DNA of 64,000 bases from NCBI GenBank assembly GCA_028023455.1, contig JAQFVV010006255.1, positions 1,116,001 to 1,180,000 of the forward strand, in the 5' to 3' direction. The position numbers were made by a program, and so were the translations under genes. Positions 34,421 through 47,100 of the stretch are shown here, one piece after another. Position 1 is the stretch's first letter, and every line of letters begins with the position of its first letter. The notes beneath the pieces are model-generated. The model was not told the origin of the DNA and did not search any database. It was given only the letters and a program-made list of their open reading frames with translations. The stretch comes from Epiperipatus broadwayi. Its lineage: Eukaryota; Onychophora; Udeonychophora; Euonychophora; Peripatidae.

Positions 34421-36469
34421 AAGACCTTTATCATCTAGTGGTGGAAGATTTTGAGCTCTGATAGTCAACCATATTCATTTGTAAGAAGCTATTGATGATA
34501 GTGTTCTTGTTAAAATACTCATGGATGTAGAACAAGATCACTTAAATTTAATATGAATCATTTTTAAATAATTATGACATTATTATCATAACAGAAGTTT
34601 TGTTAAATGATAATTTTATTTGTTTGAGAGAAATGTAGTTTGCTTTTTTTTATCATTTAAATTCGAATGTAAAATAAAAATTCTGTATATTTATATATTA
34701 TATTGATATAAAGGATTTTTTTTAATTTTAATTTAAAAATTTTCAATTTACAAATTTAAATGTTAATATTAAATTTAATAATCAATTTTTGTATAATCAA
34801 AAATTTTATAATTTTTTTGTCTTTATTGAATCAAATTTTAATTTTATTAACCATTTGTATTACCTAACTGAAGATATAAATTTTGAAACAGATTTTTGTT
34901 GTTAACTTATTAGCTAATCGCAAAGGGATCAAATTAGAACTGTCATTTTATGAATTATTTATCTAAGTGAATAATTTATCATAAATTATATTTTAAAGAA
35001 TTAGCTTTAAAATCATTTTTAATGCTAATGTTTTTATACAACAAATTGTCTGCTTTGTTTAGCAATTTCAAATATATAAAATTATAAAATTCATTTTAAG
35101 AGAATTATAAAAAACAAATAAGTCAGGAAATAAACTGAATAATCAAATTTAGTTTACTATTTTTATAATATAATAATATTTGATGTATTTCATTTAGGAT
35201 TCCACCACATATATATTAACCAATAATGTTTCTCCTTCATTCAGCTGGTATTTTAATCACACTGTTCCTGAAGTATACTTTCATAAATTCCATCTTATAA
35301 GAATAGTTTATCTTTTATTTTGTTTGCCTCTTATGGGATATAAAGTTATTATTTTGCAAGGTCATTAATTTTTTCTTAATTAGGGAATATATTCTATTTA
35401 TTTTATTTGTTTCTCATGAATACATAAAATTTCACATTACATTCTTGATTATATAATTATAACTCTAAAGTTTCCTCCTTTTTATACATATTCAAAGGGA
35501 ACACGTTTCTTCATCTTACTCCAGAAGTCGTTATTGTAATCTGAATATTCAATGGGTATTAACTGGTAGTACTATTTACATCCACATCCCAAATTAAATT
35601 TCTGGTTTATAGCCTTGTTCAGAGAGAATTTTTAGAACTAATGTATTTTACATTAAGTAGCCTTCTAGTACTATGTATATACTATCTTGCTAAAAGTTTG
35701 AAAATCAAAAGTACACTAATTTGTACTGATCTGATTCTAATCCTTTACCTACATATCAATGATCTCAGTTTTCAGTCAACTGAAGTAAATTAAAGCATAT
35801 ATTAAATATAAGGATAGAAAATCGTGGTTTGTTTTATTAATAATTTGTCAAACTAGATGAGTGTCTTCTTAATTACATTGTACTTTATACTGACAGTTAA
35901 TTCTTGTACATTTTATATTAATCAAGACTACTGAAAGGCATTATACTTTTTTTCGGCTTGAGTGTTTATGAATTATGGTATAAATAAAAAAATGATTTAA
36001 AGAAAAAAACTTAACACTAAAAAAATAATTTGATGTACTCTGAATTAACCATCTTTGTTTTAAAGTTATTGTTTATTGTTTACAAGAGATATATTAATTT
36101 TCATCAGGTAATAAGAATGAAACAATATTTAAATAAAAATAAACTCAATAAAAAAATTATTAGAAAAACATATGTTATATAAGCATAAACTAGCGTCACT
36201 CTCAAAATATTATCTTATATGTAAAAAACCTATTTTCTCTGTTGACTGATTGGTGAATGTATGATTGTTCATAAGGCTGTCACATGTTTCCATGTGAATG
36301 TATGTTCATTTGTAAGGCTGTCATGTGTCAAATTCATAATTGAAAAATAAATGAAAAAATAACTTAATTTTGCCATGAATTAAAAACATTCGGAAAAAAA
36401 TCAGTACATGTGCTTTTAACTACACAGAACTAAATAAGCATAATATTTAAATCATCTGATAATGTTATT
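34421..36469. other. AT-rich intronic DNA, nothing recognised
   Basis: No coding motif, inverted repeat or repeat-family member that I can support over 2 kb. Confidence 0.5.
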
Positions 36470-36830
36470 TTTAGGATATAAATTCATGTTTGAAATATGA
36501 TAGTTAGGGAGAAAATAAATAATAGATGCTAGAGTACCATATTTACATTTAGTTTTGGTTAGTTATACTTGAAATTGTGTAGTTTGATATCATGTAGTAG
36601 ATGCAGGTTCTGCCATTAATAGTTGGGGTGGCTAATTTAGAGACTTCATTTGATTATGAGCATTTTATTCAAAGCAAGTAATTTTGCAAAGCAAAAAAAA
36701 ATTTGTTATAATGACCTTTTAGGCTGGCTACATTTCTCACATTTATTTCTATAATATTAAAATCTTTTGTTAATTTACATTAAATCTTAAAAAAATTGTT
36801 AAAGCAATCAATTAAAAACAAGATGGCTTT
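36470..36830 (-). mobile_element. Second copy of the 29505-30083 element, inverted
   Basis: The reverse complement gives TTTAATTGATTGCTTTAACA, then AAAGATTTTAATATTATAGA and ATTTCAAACATGAATTTATA in the same order as 29506-29780. The other half is missing or too diverged to see. Confidence 0.6.
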
Positions 36831-37449
36831 TATATAGGCCAAGTGCATCTGATGGCTTAATAAAAATAGTTGATATAGCTTAAAGTTTCAAAAAAAAAAA
36901 AAGAAGTCAAGATAAAAGTGAAATATGATAAAAGTATCTTTTTAAATTTTCTCTTACAGAATTTCATTTTTGCTTATAAAAGACTTTTAAATTAATAGAA
37001 AATGAGTTTACTGCTCTAAATTATTTTGTATTAGATGATAAATGGATATCTAAACCCTTAAAAATGATAATCAGTATTTTTATATTTTCTATATGCAAGC
37101 GAAGAAAAAATTGTATTTTGTTAAAATAATTTAGCCTCTAAATTTAATACAAATCAATAATTAAATAATTAAAAATATTTTTGTATCCAAATTTGTGAGT
37201 GAATGCATATATAAGTATGTGTGTATCTCATTCAACTTATCATTTACAGAGGAGCGGCAAACTAAACTGTTTCAAACTATATAACTTCAATTATATGCTA
37301 TCTAAAGAAAAATGTAAACAAACAAACAAAAATGTAAATAAATAAACAAAAAAATCCATTAAAAAATCATAAATTTTACAATATTCAGCAGTCTTTTTTT
37401 TTTCACTGAGTGTCATTATTTAAAAAAAAAAAATGTAAATAAATTTTAT

Positions 37450-37677
37450 AAATGTTATATATAGAGCTCGCAAATAAGTTCTTAACAAGCTTTGCAGAAT
37501 ATTCCCAACCCCAGACCAGTTTCTGCTACTGGCTTCCTCAGTGAGGTGTTAGGAAATCTAAAGCTTGAATATCCTAGCACCTTATTGAGAAAGCCAGTAT
37601 CAGAAATCAGTCTGGGGTTGGGGATATTCTGCAAAGCTTGTTAAGAACTTATTTGCAAGCTCTATATATAACATTTG
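37450..37677. mobile_element. Foldback MITE, family F4, complete
   Basis: AATGTTATATATAGAGCTCG and GCAAATAAGTTCTTAACAAG open the left arm and return as complement at 37620-37677; arms pair over about 95 bp, around a 40-bp loop. The arm also includes AACCCCAGAC...TTTCTGCTACTGGC. A one-arm copy lies at 3159-3255. Confidence 0.8.
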
Positions 37678-38500
37678 TAATACAAGCTTGTTAAATTAAC
37701 TCATGTGACATATGACTTGATTTCTTTATAATAAATTTTACAATATATCAACAGTTATTTTTAAGTCTCAGGCCACTGTACATGATTGTATATATTAATA
37801 AAAAAATTTCTATATATGTTGAAAGCACATTTTATTCTTCCTTTACTATCTTTTAATAAATTTGATGTGCTATATTTAAATAACACATTTTTTGATTGTA
37901 ATGCTAAACGTTTTTGCAAAATTTTAGAACATACTTAATACTCATTTAAAAATATGAGTCTGTTATATTTCTATAAGAGAAAAAAGAATATCTTCAAAAG
38001 CATATTTAGTAGGATGAAAGTCAGACATTTCTCTATTTACTTTATTTAAATACAAAATAAAAACACCGTGTTTTTTTTTCTCATTCTTATTACTTCACTA
38101 TATTATTATTATTTTTAAAATGTTGCTTATAATATAATTTTGATTTATATATGTATATATTGTATATATGAGTGTCTGTATTATATATGTGTATATATAT
38201 GGAAAAGTACTTTACACTTACAGTTCAATGAATAATATGTATTCTATTCTAATCAATTTTATCAACAGAATATGAACTATTATACACTACAAATGACTGA
38301 ATGTGAGGGGAGGGGGGAGACTCGAAACAAAATATAGCATAATTCATGGCTCCATTATATATTTGTAAACTAAATAGACATACAACTTAAAAATGTACTG
38401 TTTTGTTTTTCATCTATTAAATATTTAATATTTTATTGACAAGTGTAAACATATCAGAATCAGTTGTAAGATTCTATTTATATTAAAGTAAAAATATTTA
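37678..38500. other. AT-rich intronic DNA, nothing recognised
   Basis: TA-rich runs near 38145-38205 and a short G run near 38308; no gene or repeat family seen. Confidence 0.5.
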
Positions 38501-40760
38501 ATTTTAAATCCAATATTTTTTAATCACTCACCACTTAAAAATGCAATTTTTGAGAAAAATAATTCAAGGTTGCAGGAGGTTTTTGAAACATGATATATGG
38601 AGATGATGAAAAATTGCCATGTGTTATGAAGTATTGGATACTATAATTGACAAATGCCATATTATTTCTCTCTAGTTAAACAGCAAGTACAAACAAAAAT
38701 TATGATTTCTCACTGAAAAACAAGGATTAAAAATAGAGCCAAAAATGAAAGAAAGCCTGGTCAATCTCTCTGACTGCTAACTGCTTGCTAGAATTGTCTG
38801 TTCTGAAATATAGACCAAAGTATGTTGGAGTTTGGAAAAATCCACTGGAAGTGATTGCAGACATTGAAGCAAAATATTTGTATATGCCTCAAAGAAAAAT
38901 AATTATAGGATAAATAGTGTGTTACATTCTATACCAAATAAATTAATAATAAGGTATGTTCCAAAAACACAGATGAAAATAAGAAGCATTTGCATAGCAA
39001 TTATATCATCTGTCTTAAAGAAGACAAAGGAAATAGACTGGTCTTAATAAGAAACAATTGCTACATTCAAAAAGTCATCAATTGAATCCACAAGTTAAAG
39101 TTTAGAATCATAAATAATTATATCAAAAGTATTTAAGATAAAATCATCGCATCAATACTAAGAAGATTTTGCAATAAGGCATTTAGCAGATCTGAATATT
39201 TAGAAATGTATCCTGCTGCAGCTATTCCAATGCAAATCTTCACAAATAATAAATTACACAAGCTTAATTATCCCCTATGCTTGTTGATCAATTTTGGAGC
39301 TAAAACTATCACTTCATGACTCACAGCTCACTAAGGCTTTGGAAGATATACAGTTAAGTCTTCCCTAAGTTTTATCCAACACATTAATGATAACAGTCAA
39401 CCCTTAATCTATCAACAATCTCAACCTATAATCAAGGCAACCTCCTTTAACAATAAACTTACCTTGACTATAAGTTAAGATTATTGATAGCTTATGGATT
39501 GATTGCTATCATCTAGATTCATAAACCTATTAAAACCTTAAGTAAAAGATTTTATTGTTTTAGCAAACATATTAATATGCATGAAATAAATCAAAACTAC
39601 AAACTCACATTTTTGGATATTCTAGAACTGTATGGCTCAATTTCTTTTTGAAATCAATAAACATTATTCAGGAAATGCTACCAAAAAAAAACAATATAAT
39701 CTTCACATGAGTTATTTCATTGTGGAGGCTTTAAGATGGATAGACAAAAATATCACTGTCTTATCTTATGATACATATTACAGGAAGGACTATGGTTGGC
39801 CTATAGGTTTTCCCATATGTCGCATTATTTGTAGCATTACATTAGCCAAATTTGAAGATATAGTTATCTCCCAAATATCTAAACATTGAACTCAACTTAA
39901 CTTATACATGATACATGGACAATGTACTAATATGCACTCCCAAGAAACATACTATGGATATACACAAAGATTTAGTGCAAGCAACATTTTTGAAATGGAC
40001 AACTGAACATGAAAATGTCTCAAAATACCTGAAATGTTTGGATCTATATATCCAATAAAGTAATAACACTTTGGATTACAAGATGATTATCAAGTCCTTT
40101 GAAATTTATATGGGAATTTACTCTCAAACTTTACACCAACTATGCATAAATCAGCCAATATTAAAGGCTTCTTAAATAGAAATCTAAATCTATGCAAATA
40201 CAAAGCAGATTGAAAGGCCAATATTGATGTCTATATCAAAGATCTATGCAAAATAGAATATAATTACAATACTCTAATTGGTACTGTGAAGAAATTTTAT
40301 CTGAAAATAAAACAATTACCTTTATAACAAGCAGACAAGAAATCTTGAATAAGTCTGCCCTGTGTATCTTGGCTCTCTTGAACAATGAAAAAATATGCTT
40401 CAACATATACAATATTAGTTTGAGAACTCCTCTTAATTTAAGCAGACTGCTAAACCATACCAGGATAGGCTACCCCAGGAACAAATACCTCAAATAGTAT
40501 ATTAAATCATATGCAGTAATCCTTCTTGTGTTGCTATATATTATGGCAAGTCCCAAGTAAACATTGCTACTAGAGTTGCACAACATAAATACCTATATAA
40601 ACGAGCAATAAACAACTCTGAGCATAAATCTTTTTTTTCTTTTTGACCATTAACAAGAGAAATACAGCCATATCTTTGATCCAGCAAAGGTAAATATTGT
40701 ATGATGTGAATGGGCAATAAAAATCATGCTATGAACAAAAAAGAAAATACTGTTTCATTG
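38501..40760 (+). pseudogene. Penelope-like element with RT and GIY-YIG nuclease
   Basis: A longer but decayed PLE. In order: EDKGNRLVLIRNNCYIQKV (39010-39070, N-terminal PLE block), a PAAAIPMQIFTNNKLHKLNY piece at the P-x-I-Y-G-L-P-K-I-H-K position (39215-39270), DYGWPIGFPICRIICSITLA (motif B, 39790-39850), YMDNVLICTPKKH (motif C with Y-x-DN, 39905), FLKWTTEHENVSKYLKCLDL (39990), and IYYGKSQVNIATRVAQHKYL (40540-40600), the YIG-side core of the GIY-YIG nuclease with its arginine. Stops and shifts are frequent. The nuclease resembles that in the palindrome at 30667-30960, so related PLEs are present. Confidence 0.7.
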
Positions 40761-40867
40761 TTCAAAAAGTAGAATATTTAAGTTACATTCTGTATAAACA
40801 AATTACATAGTACATTAAAATTACATATTGCTTGAGAAGTAGATTACATCTTGGTATATGTTCAGCC

Positions 40868-41095
40868 CAACAGGCAAAACTCTTCAAACAGTAGTGCCAC
40901 TCAGTGCCAACTAGAGTAATCAATGAATATTGGATGAGTAGGCACTAGATAGGGATTTTGTGCACAAGCCTCTGGCATTTATTGATTACTCTGGTTGGCA
41001 CTGAGTGACACTACTGTGTGGAGAGTTTTTCCTGTTTTAATAACAGTAGGGTGCTAGCATAAGAAATAGTGATCATGTGATATATGGATATGTAA
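40868..41095. mobile_element. F1 family copy, hairpin form
   Basis: AACAGGCAAAACTCTTCAAA at the left and GTGTGGAGAGTTTTTCCTGT at 41016-41035 are inverted partners; pairing continues inward over about 65 bp (CACTCAGTGCCAACTAGAGT against its complement). To the right follow TAACAGTAGGGTGCTAGCAT and GTGATCATGTGATATATGG, the F1 outer end seen at 1954 in inverted form. Confidence 0.7.
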
Positions 41096-41109
41096 TCATC
41101 CAATAATAA

Positions 41110-41455
41110 GAGGAGTTTGATTAATGTAAGGTCCACATGGAGTATGACTACAATATCAAATACAAGAAGGGCTTTGAGATTCCATTGTCAGTTTTTCAAT
41201 GAAATGGATGATTGAATAGTTGGAAGGGTGAGAAGAGTGAAGCCTGTTCATTAAAGTTTGAGGAATTGCTATTTTAATATAAACTGAGCACTAATTGTAT
41301 ATGTGTGGGAGATTATGATCTGTCCCATATTGGGTTCATGTATCTTTTTCACATGTGGTGATCATGTATGTTAGTTATTGGTTGCTTAAGATAGAGTGAA
41401 GGATGAATAGACTGAAAAATCCTGAGTTCTAATTCCTCTAATTACATATATAAGA
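41110..41455 (+). mobile_element. F3 element, right half
   Basis: Blocks GGGCTTTGAGATTCCATTG, CATTAAAGTTTGAGGAATTG, then AAGATAGAGTGAAGGATGAA and CCTGAGTTCTAATTCC match the right half of other F3 copies, ending in the degraded tRNA-like arm. It lies directly after an F1 copy. Confidence 0.6.
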
Positions 41456-41581
41456 AATATTCAATATAAACAAATTACATACTGCATTAGAATTAAATTA
41501 GTCATTTACATAAATACCTTGCAGTTTATGAATGCTTTGATTCTGGCCTTAGCGGAGAAATGTTAATATTGTATATTATTA

Positions 41582-41750
41582 ATAAACTAATAAAATTATT
41601 AATCATTATTTTTGAATAATGATTAATAATTTATTTAAAATGAACAAAAATACTTAATATAGTATTTAAATAAAATTATTAATCATTATTTTTGAATAAT
41701 GATTAATAATTTATTTAAATACTATATTAAGTATTTTTGTTCATTTTATT
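41582..41750. repeat. Nested AT-rich palindromes
   Basis: The 51-bp self-complementary block containing ATTATTAATCATTATTTTTG and its complement occurs twice (about 41591-41641 and 41668-41720). The second copy is the centre of a larger hairpin whose arms (ATGAACAAAAATACTTAATA and complement) extend from 41639 to 41747 with a single-base difference. Confidence 0.85.
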
Positions 41751-42015
41751 CTTGTAGACATATTTAGATGAATCTCTTACTATTTAGAAAACTAATACAA
41801 AACATAATGGAATTTTTTGTATGTATATGTGAATTTTACATGTCTTTAGAATTATATGAATGGCACCTAAGGATTAAGAGTTAATGTATTTTATTAACAT
41901 TATATTTGCTGTTGATGATGATGAGTATCAGTGATACCATATATTATTTGCATCCATTTATGTATGTTTGTATATCTTCTCCTTTATTTTTTTGGCATTC
42001 CTTTATATATTTATA

Positions 42016-42218
42016 TATATTACTTTTTATAAATCTCACATATACACTCTAATATAATTTTTTTTATATAATTCCTTTAATTTTCTAAAAGTTTTGACTG
42101 TTTAAATGTTGTATCTCTGATGAAGACTGCAGGACAGTTGAAACTATTAGAAAATTAAAGGAATCATATAAAAAAATTGCATTATAGTGTATATGTAGAG
42201 ATTTATAAAAAGTAATAT
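42016..42218. mobile_element. Foldback element, family F5, short copy
   Basis: ATTACTTTTTATAAATCTCA and TTCCTTTAATTTTCTAAAAG on the left pair with the right end; the loop side holds CTGATGAAGACTGCAGGACA, shared with the long F5 copy at 6689-7234. The copies differ in their arm sequences, so the shared part is the core. Confidence 0.65.
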
Positions 42219-44048
42219 GTATGTTTGCCTTATTTTCATTCTTTTACAATATGTATATAAATATAAGTAAATAAACAATTTAGTGATGTATACATGTGTA
42301 ATACTGTAGGAAAAACAACCTTTACTCATGCACCAATAGATCATTTCACAAACCCACGTGCACCTACTCGATTAAATATATACTTAAAATAAATAATGGA
42401 TCATTATAACACTATATGCATAACAAAATAAAAGTTATAATTTATATTGCATAAATCATAATCTGAAAAATTCATAAAACAAATGGCATAATCTAAATAT
42501 CACCAAATAATTTTTGATCTCATCAAAATAAGTTTAAAAATCAAACATTTGATACTGATAGAGATATATAATGAAAGGCGGCTGAGATTCAAGTCTTTAA
42601 TTGAGTGAGTTATTTTTCAACTAGCTATAAAACATCCTCAGAATATAATTAATTATTTAGCTGCTTTTTTTACCACTAAGTAAGTAAATTAAGAGGAAAA
42701 ATCGTACATACTTTCACTATCTGGTGATAATAGCAGACTTCTCACAGATGAGTTGTAGCTGAACCTCTTATATTTCTCATTACTTGCAGGTCAATTGAAA
42801 CGTAGGTGTATGTATATGTACAAATAAAAAGTTTTGCTAAAAAGTGTTTGAAGTTATTTCATGGACATAAGTTTTGTTCTGTTTAATCAATACATAATAG
42901 TATTTTTTCCAGAATCTTTTCATTAATAATAAACCACCATGCATTCATCTTTTTTATTTTCTGCTAACTCCAAATAAAGTTATCCTTTTTAAGATCATTT
43001 AGCATTTTTTTCTTTGATTTCCATCACTACGATAAAGTAAATTTATATTGCTATATTATTTTTTTTATTTAAATAGGGGAAAATTCATAAACCAAGATAT
43101 GAAGAACTTTCCGTGTTTTATGCATTGACTCCTATCAGTTTTGCAGTTTATGTTCAAGAATTTTAATCCTTTTTTTCTTTTAGCCAAACATTTACCAATA
43201 GAGTTTTTTTTATTTCTAATAATTATTTGTATTTTTGGACCAGAAACATGTTTTTTTTATAAAATTACAAGCTTTATTTAAGAACAAAAATTAATTACTG
43301 TTTTCAACATTTCTAGATGGTATACATATTTTTAGGCTTTATAATGTTATATATATCTAAAGTTAATTTTTTTTTGCTTCCAAGGATTATAATTTTAGGA
43401 CTGTCTTGTAACTTAATCATTAGATTAGAAAAGATTTTTATCTGGAAAACATATTTATTATATTTAATATCTAAGATTAGAATTTGTATAAATCATTAAT
43501 TAAACAGACTAGATTTCATTTTATAAGTTTAATGTAAATATTCATATAAAATTTCAAGAGTAAATTTGCAAATTTTTTTTCCACTATCAATAATATATAT
43601 ATACTCGCCTACGCACTTTCAAAACAAAATTATATATATAAGCTGGAATTGCATTATGATGTCATGATAGTTTATAAGCCTGCTATAGGTCTGGGTTCAA
43701 CCCCATGCTAGGTAAAATTTTTAAAGTTTTTTTTTTAGATTTCAGTTGGGCCTAGATTTTTTTTTTTTTCAGATCTAAACGGTAAAACCGAAATAAAAAA
43801 TCACTCAAACTCTCATTTAATAATTGGAAGTCTGATTTTAGAAAATACTTTCTTTTTCGATTGTTCTTTTATTGGAAGGGGAGAAACTTTGAAGAGGTAT
43901 TTGTCTTACAGTGGCCTATTCAAAGACTGAATTATCTATGTGTAGACTAATATTAATATATATAAATTATAACTATTTAATGTTTTTGTAAATCAAAACT
44001 TTTTTAATGATTTAATGAATTTTATTTATTTTTCACTACAAATTTATA
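42219..44048. other. AT-rich intronic DNA with one tRNA-like B box
   Basis: Mostly featureless. At 43670-43720 CATGATAGTTTATAAGCCTG is followed by GGTCTGGGTTCAACCCCATG; GGTTCAACCCC fits a B box and may be the remains of a tRNA-derived SINE. No complete cloverleaf. Confidence 0.4.
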
Positions 44049-44115
44049 TATCACATGATCACCATTTCCTCTGGCTTGCATTGGATGACACTGCTGTATG
44101 GAGAGTTTATTACTG
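44049..44115 (+). mobile_element. F1 family fragment
   Basis: ATCACATGATCACCATTTCC, then CTGGCTTGCATTGGATGACA and CTGTATGGAGAGTTTA are F1 outer and inner end blocks brought close together, as in an internally deleted copy. It borders the LINE that follows. Confidence 0.55.
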
Positions 44116-44134
44116 TAAATATGGAAAGGAAATG

Positions 44135-47100
44135 AGTGTGTAAAACTAATGATAAACAAGCTAATTACAAATGTAACAGAGAAGAAAGAATCAAAAGAAT
44201 TTATAACAGGGTAGTAAGAAAAGAAAAAAATTGTTAAAATTTGATATTTGAATATGCAAAGTGGGAGGAAATCAGAAAAGTGGTTGAAATTAAAAAAGAG
44301 TTAAAAATGAGGAGCTTGAGGTATAAGCAGTAGTGGAAACACATCTAAGAGAGAAAGAAGAATCTACATTGGAAGACTTGGTATAGCGGAGTATAATAGA
44401 AAAGAAAAAGGGGTTGGTCATATAGGAGTTATGTCAAAAAAAATATATAAATACTGTTGTGTCAAGAACATTTGTTGTTTGAGATAAGATTAGGATGGCA
44501 AGAATGGTAGCACATATGAATGATATATCGAGTTTCAAAAATAAGAGGAAGAAAATAATTATTATAGATTATATGAATGGGCATATTGAAGAAATTGATG
44601 ACATGGATAACAAGAATGAACAGGTTTTGAAATCTTTTTGTCAGAACATGAATTTGAGCATTGGAAATTTATTAAATATTTATGAGGGACAATACACATG
44701 GTCTAGAAATAATATATTTCACACAATATATTATGTATTAGTAGAGAAGGAGGGAATGAATAAGGTATGAAAAATGAAAGTGTTTGATAATGAAAAGTGA
44801 GTATGTATAAGTAACCATAATTTCTTTATAATAGAAATAGTTAGTAATGTGATGGACAATAGTAATAAAAATAGAAAGGATAGTGAAAGATGTGGATAGA
44901 AAATGAATGATATGAATAAGTTAGAAGAATATAAAATAAAAGTAGAAGAAATCATGGAAGATTTTGTTGGGATTGAATATAAGGGCTGGTGTTGTGAAAT
45001 AGAAAAAATGGAAAATAGGATTTTAGGTGAGAATATTCAGAAGAATAAAAATAATAAGAATTCATAAAAGTGTAAAGGGGGATAAAAGCATGCAGAGAAT
45101 ATAAATGTGATAGTAAGAACAAAAAAGTGATAAAGATGTTAATATTAAATGGGAAAACTATTTTTAAAAAACTTGGCTAAATTAGATAATTATAGAGAGA
45201 GAATGAAATTAAATAGTAAATTATTGGCAGATATAATAAAAGTGGAAGAGATGGAAGTAAAAAAATTTGAAAATATATTAAAAGCAGAAATGTAGAGGAG
45301 TAAGAAATAGTATTACTAAATGGTGAGGAGAAAATGAGTAGCTCTAGACAAGAATTAGAGACAATCCTAAATAAGTATGTAATGGATATAGAAAAGATGT
45401 TAGGTATGAAGACATAAAATCACATAGTAATGGAAATATTAGTTTTACAGAAAAATGAATTGAATGAGGCAGAGAACAAGTTAAAAAGTGGAAAGGCAAG
45501 AGGTTTAGATGGATGGACAACAGAGATGGTGATGAATTTGGGAAATAGGGCAAAATTAAATCTATTATCATGTTTTAATAAAATGGCACCAAAGAGAGAA
45601 TTTCCATATAGCTGGAATAATACAAGAGTAAAGCTATTATTTAAAAGAAAGGGTAAGAACCATAGAAAGATAAAACAATCATAGACCAGTAGCAGTAATG
45701 TCAGTGTTATATAAAGTTTTTTTCATATGTGGTGACTGGAAGGGTGGCAAAATGGATGGAAGAAAATAATATAGTGGAAGAAATGCAAAGAGGTTTTAGA
45801 ATATATAGTCATATGGGAGATAGTTTATTTGTAGTCAAACAACTTATAGATATGAGTAGGAATACAAGTCTTTTATAGATATAGTGAAGGCATATGATAC
45901 AGTAAATAGAAATAGATTATGGATAAGTTTAGTAAATTTGGGAATGAATGGAGGTTTAGTGGATCTTGATTAAAAGATTGTATGAAAATAATTACTACAC
46001 ATATCAATTAGAAAATAGAGAATCAGTTAAAGTTAAAAATGGGGTGGGACTAAGGCAAGGATGGCCTTTGTCACCTATTTTGTTTTTGTTTTATTTTGAG
46101 GAATAGAGAGAGAGCAATAGAAAGACTAGGAAGAGGAGTAAAAATGTCATTAACATATTACAAGAGAGTGTATATATTATCAGATCTTTTTTTTGCTGAT
46201 GATATCTTCTTGTGCACAGAAAGTAGGGAAAATATGGAAGTTATACTGAAGAATATAAAGAGATGGGAATTAAATTTAGTAAAGAAAAATCAAAAGTAAT
46301 GATGATAAATTCTGGGGAAAGAGAAGAGAAAGAAAATTATTGGGAATATAAAGTTAAAAGTGAAGAATATGTATAACTATGTGGGAATTGTCTTAAGTAA
46401 TCAGAGAAATTGCTCAGATGAATGAGAGAGAAAATTGATAAATGAAGCAAAGAAAAGAAAGGGATTAATAAAGAAATTAACAGTGTTTTCATATAATAAA
46501 TAAGATGTAGTAAGAATTGTATAGAAGGGAATGGCAGTAGCAGGGTTAACTTAAGCTAATGATGCATTATGTGTTAGTAAAGGAGTGATATATTACTTAG
46601 AAAAAAGTACAAAGAGAAGTAGGAAGACATGTATTAGATGCAGGTGTGTGGATGGCAAAGGGAACAATTCAAGGAGAAATGTGATGGTCAAGTTTTTATA
46701 TGAGAAAAGCAAAATAAAAATATTTGGTAGATTGCAATTTATGGATAATAAGATAATAGCCAAAATAGTATTTAATTGGGTCGAGTAAAGGACATGCAAC
46801 AAGATAGATGAAAGGGATAGTACAGTATGCAGAAGATTTGGATAAAGACTTTATCTCAATTTACTTATATAAAAGGTGGAATGACTGTGTTAGGAGAATT
46901 GTTGAGTGTTATAGTGGCAAGAAATAGAATAGAAGAATAGATGCATTAATAAAAAATAGGGAGTTGGAGAGATGGAGAACTTCTATGGAGAGTAAAAAGA
47001 GTTTAAATATACACCTGGGTCTCGTTTTACATGATAGATAGGTTCCTCAGAAAACACGCGCAAATGAAATCGTGCAAAAATAGACGTAACTTACATTGAA

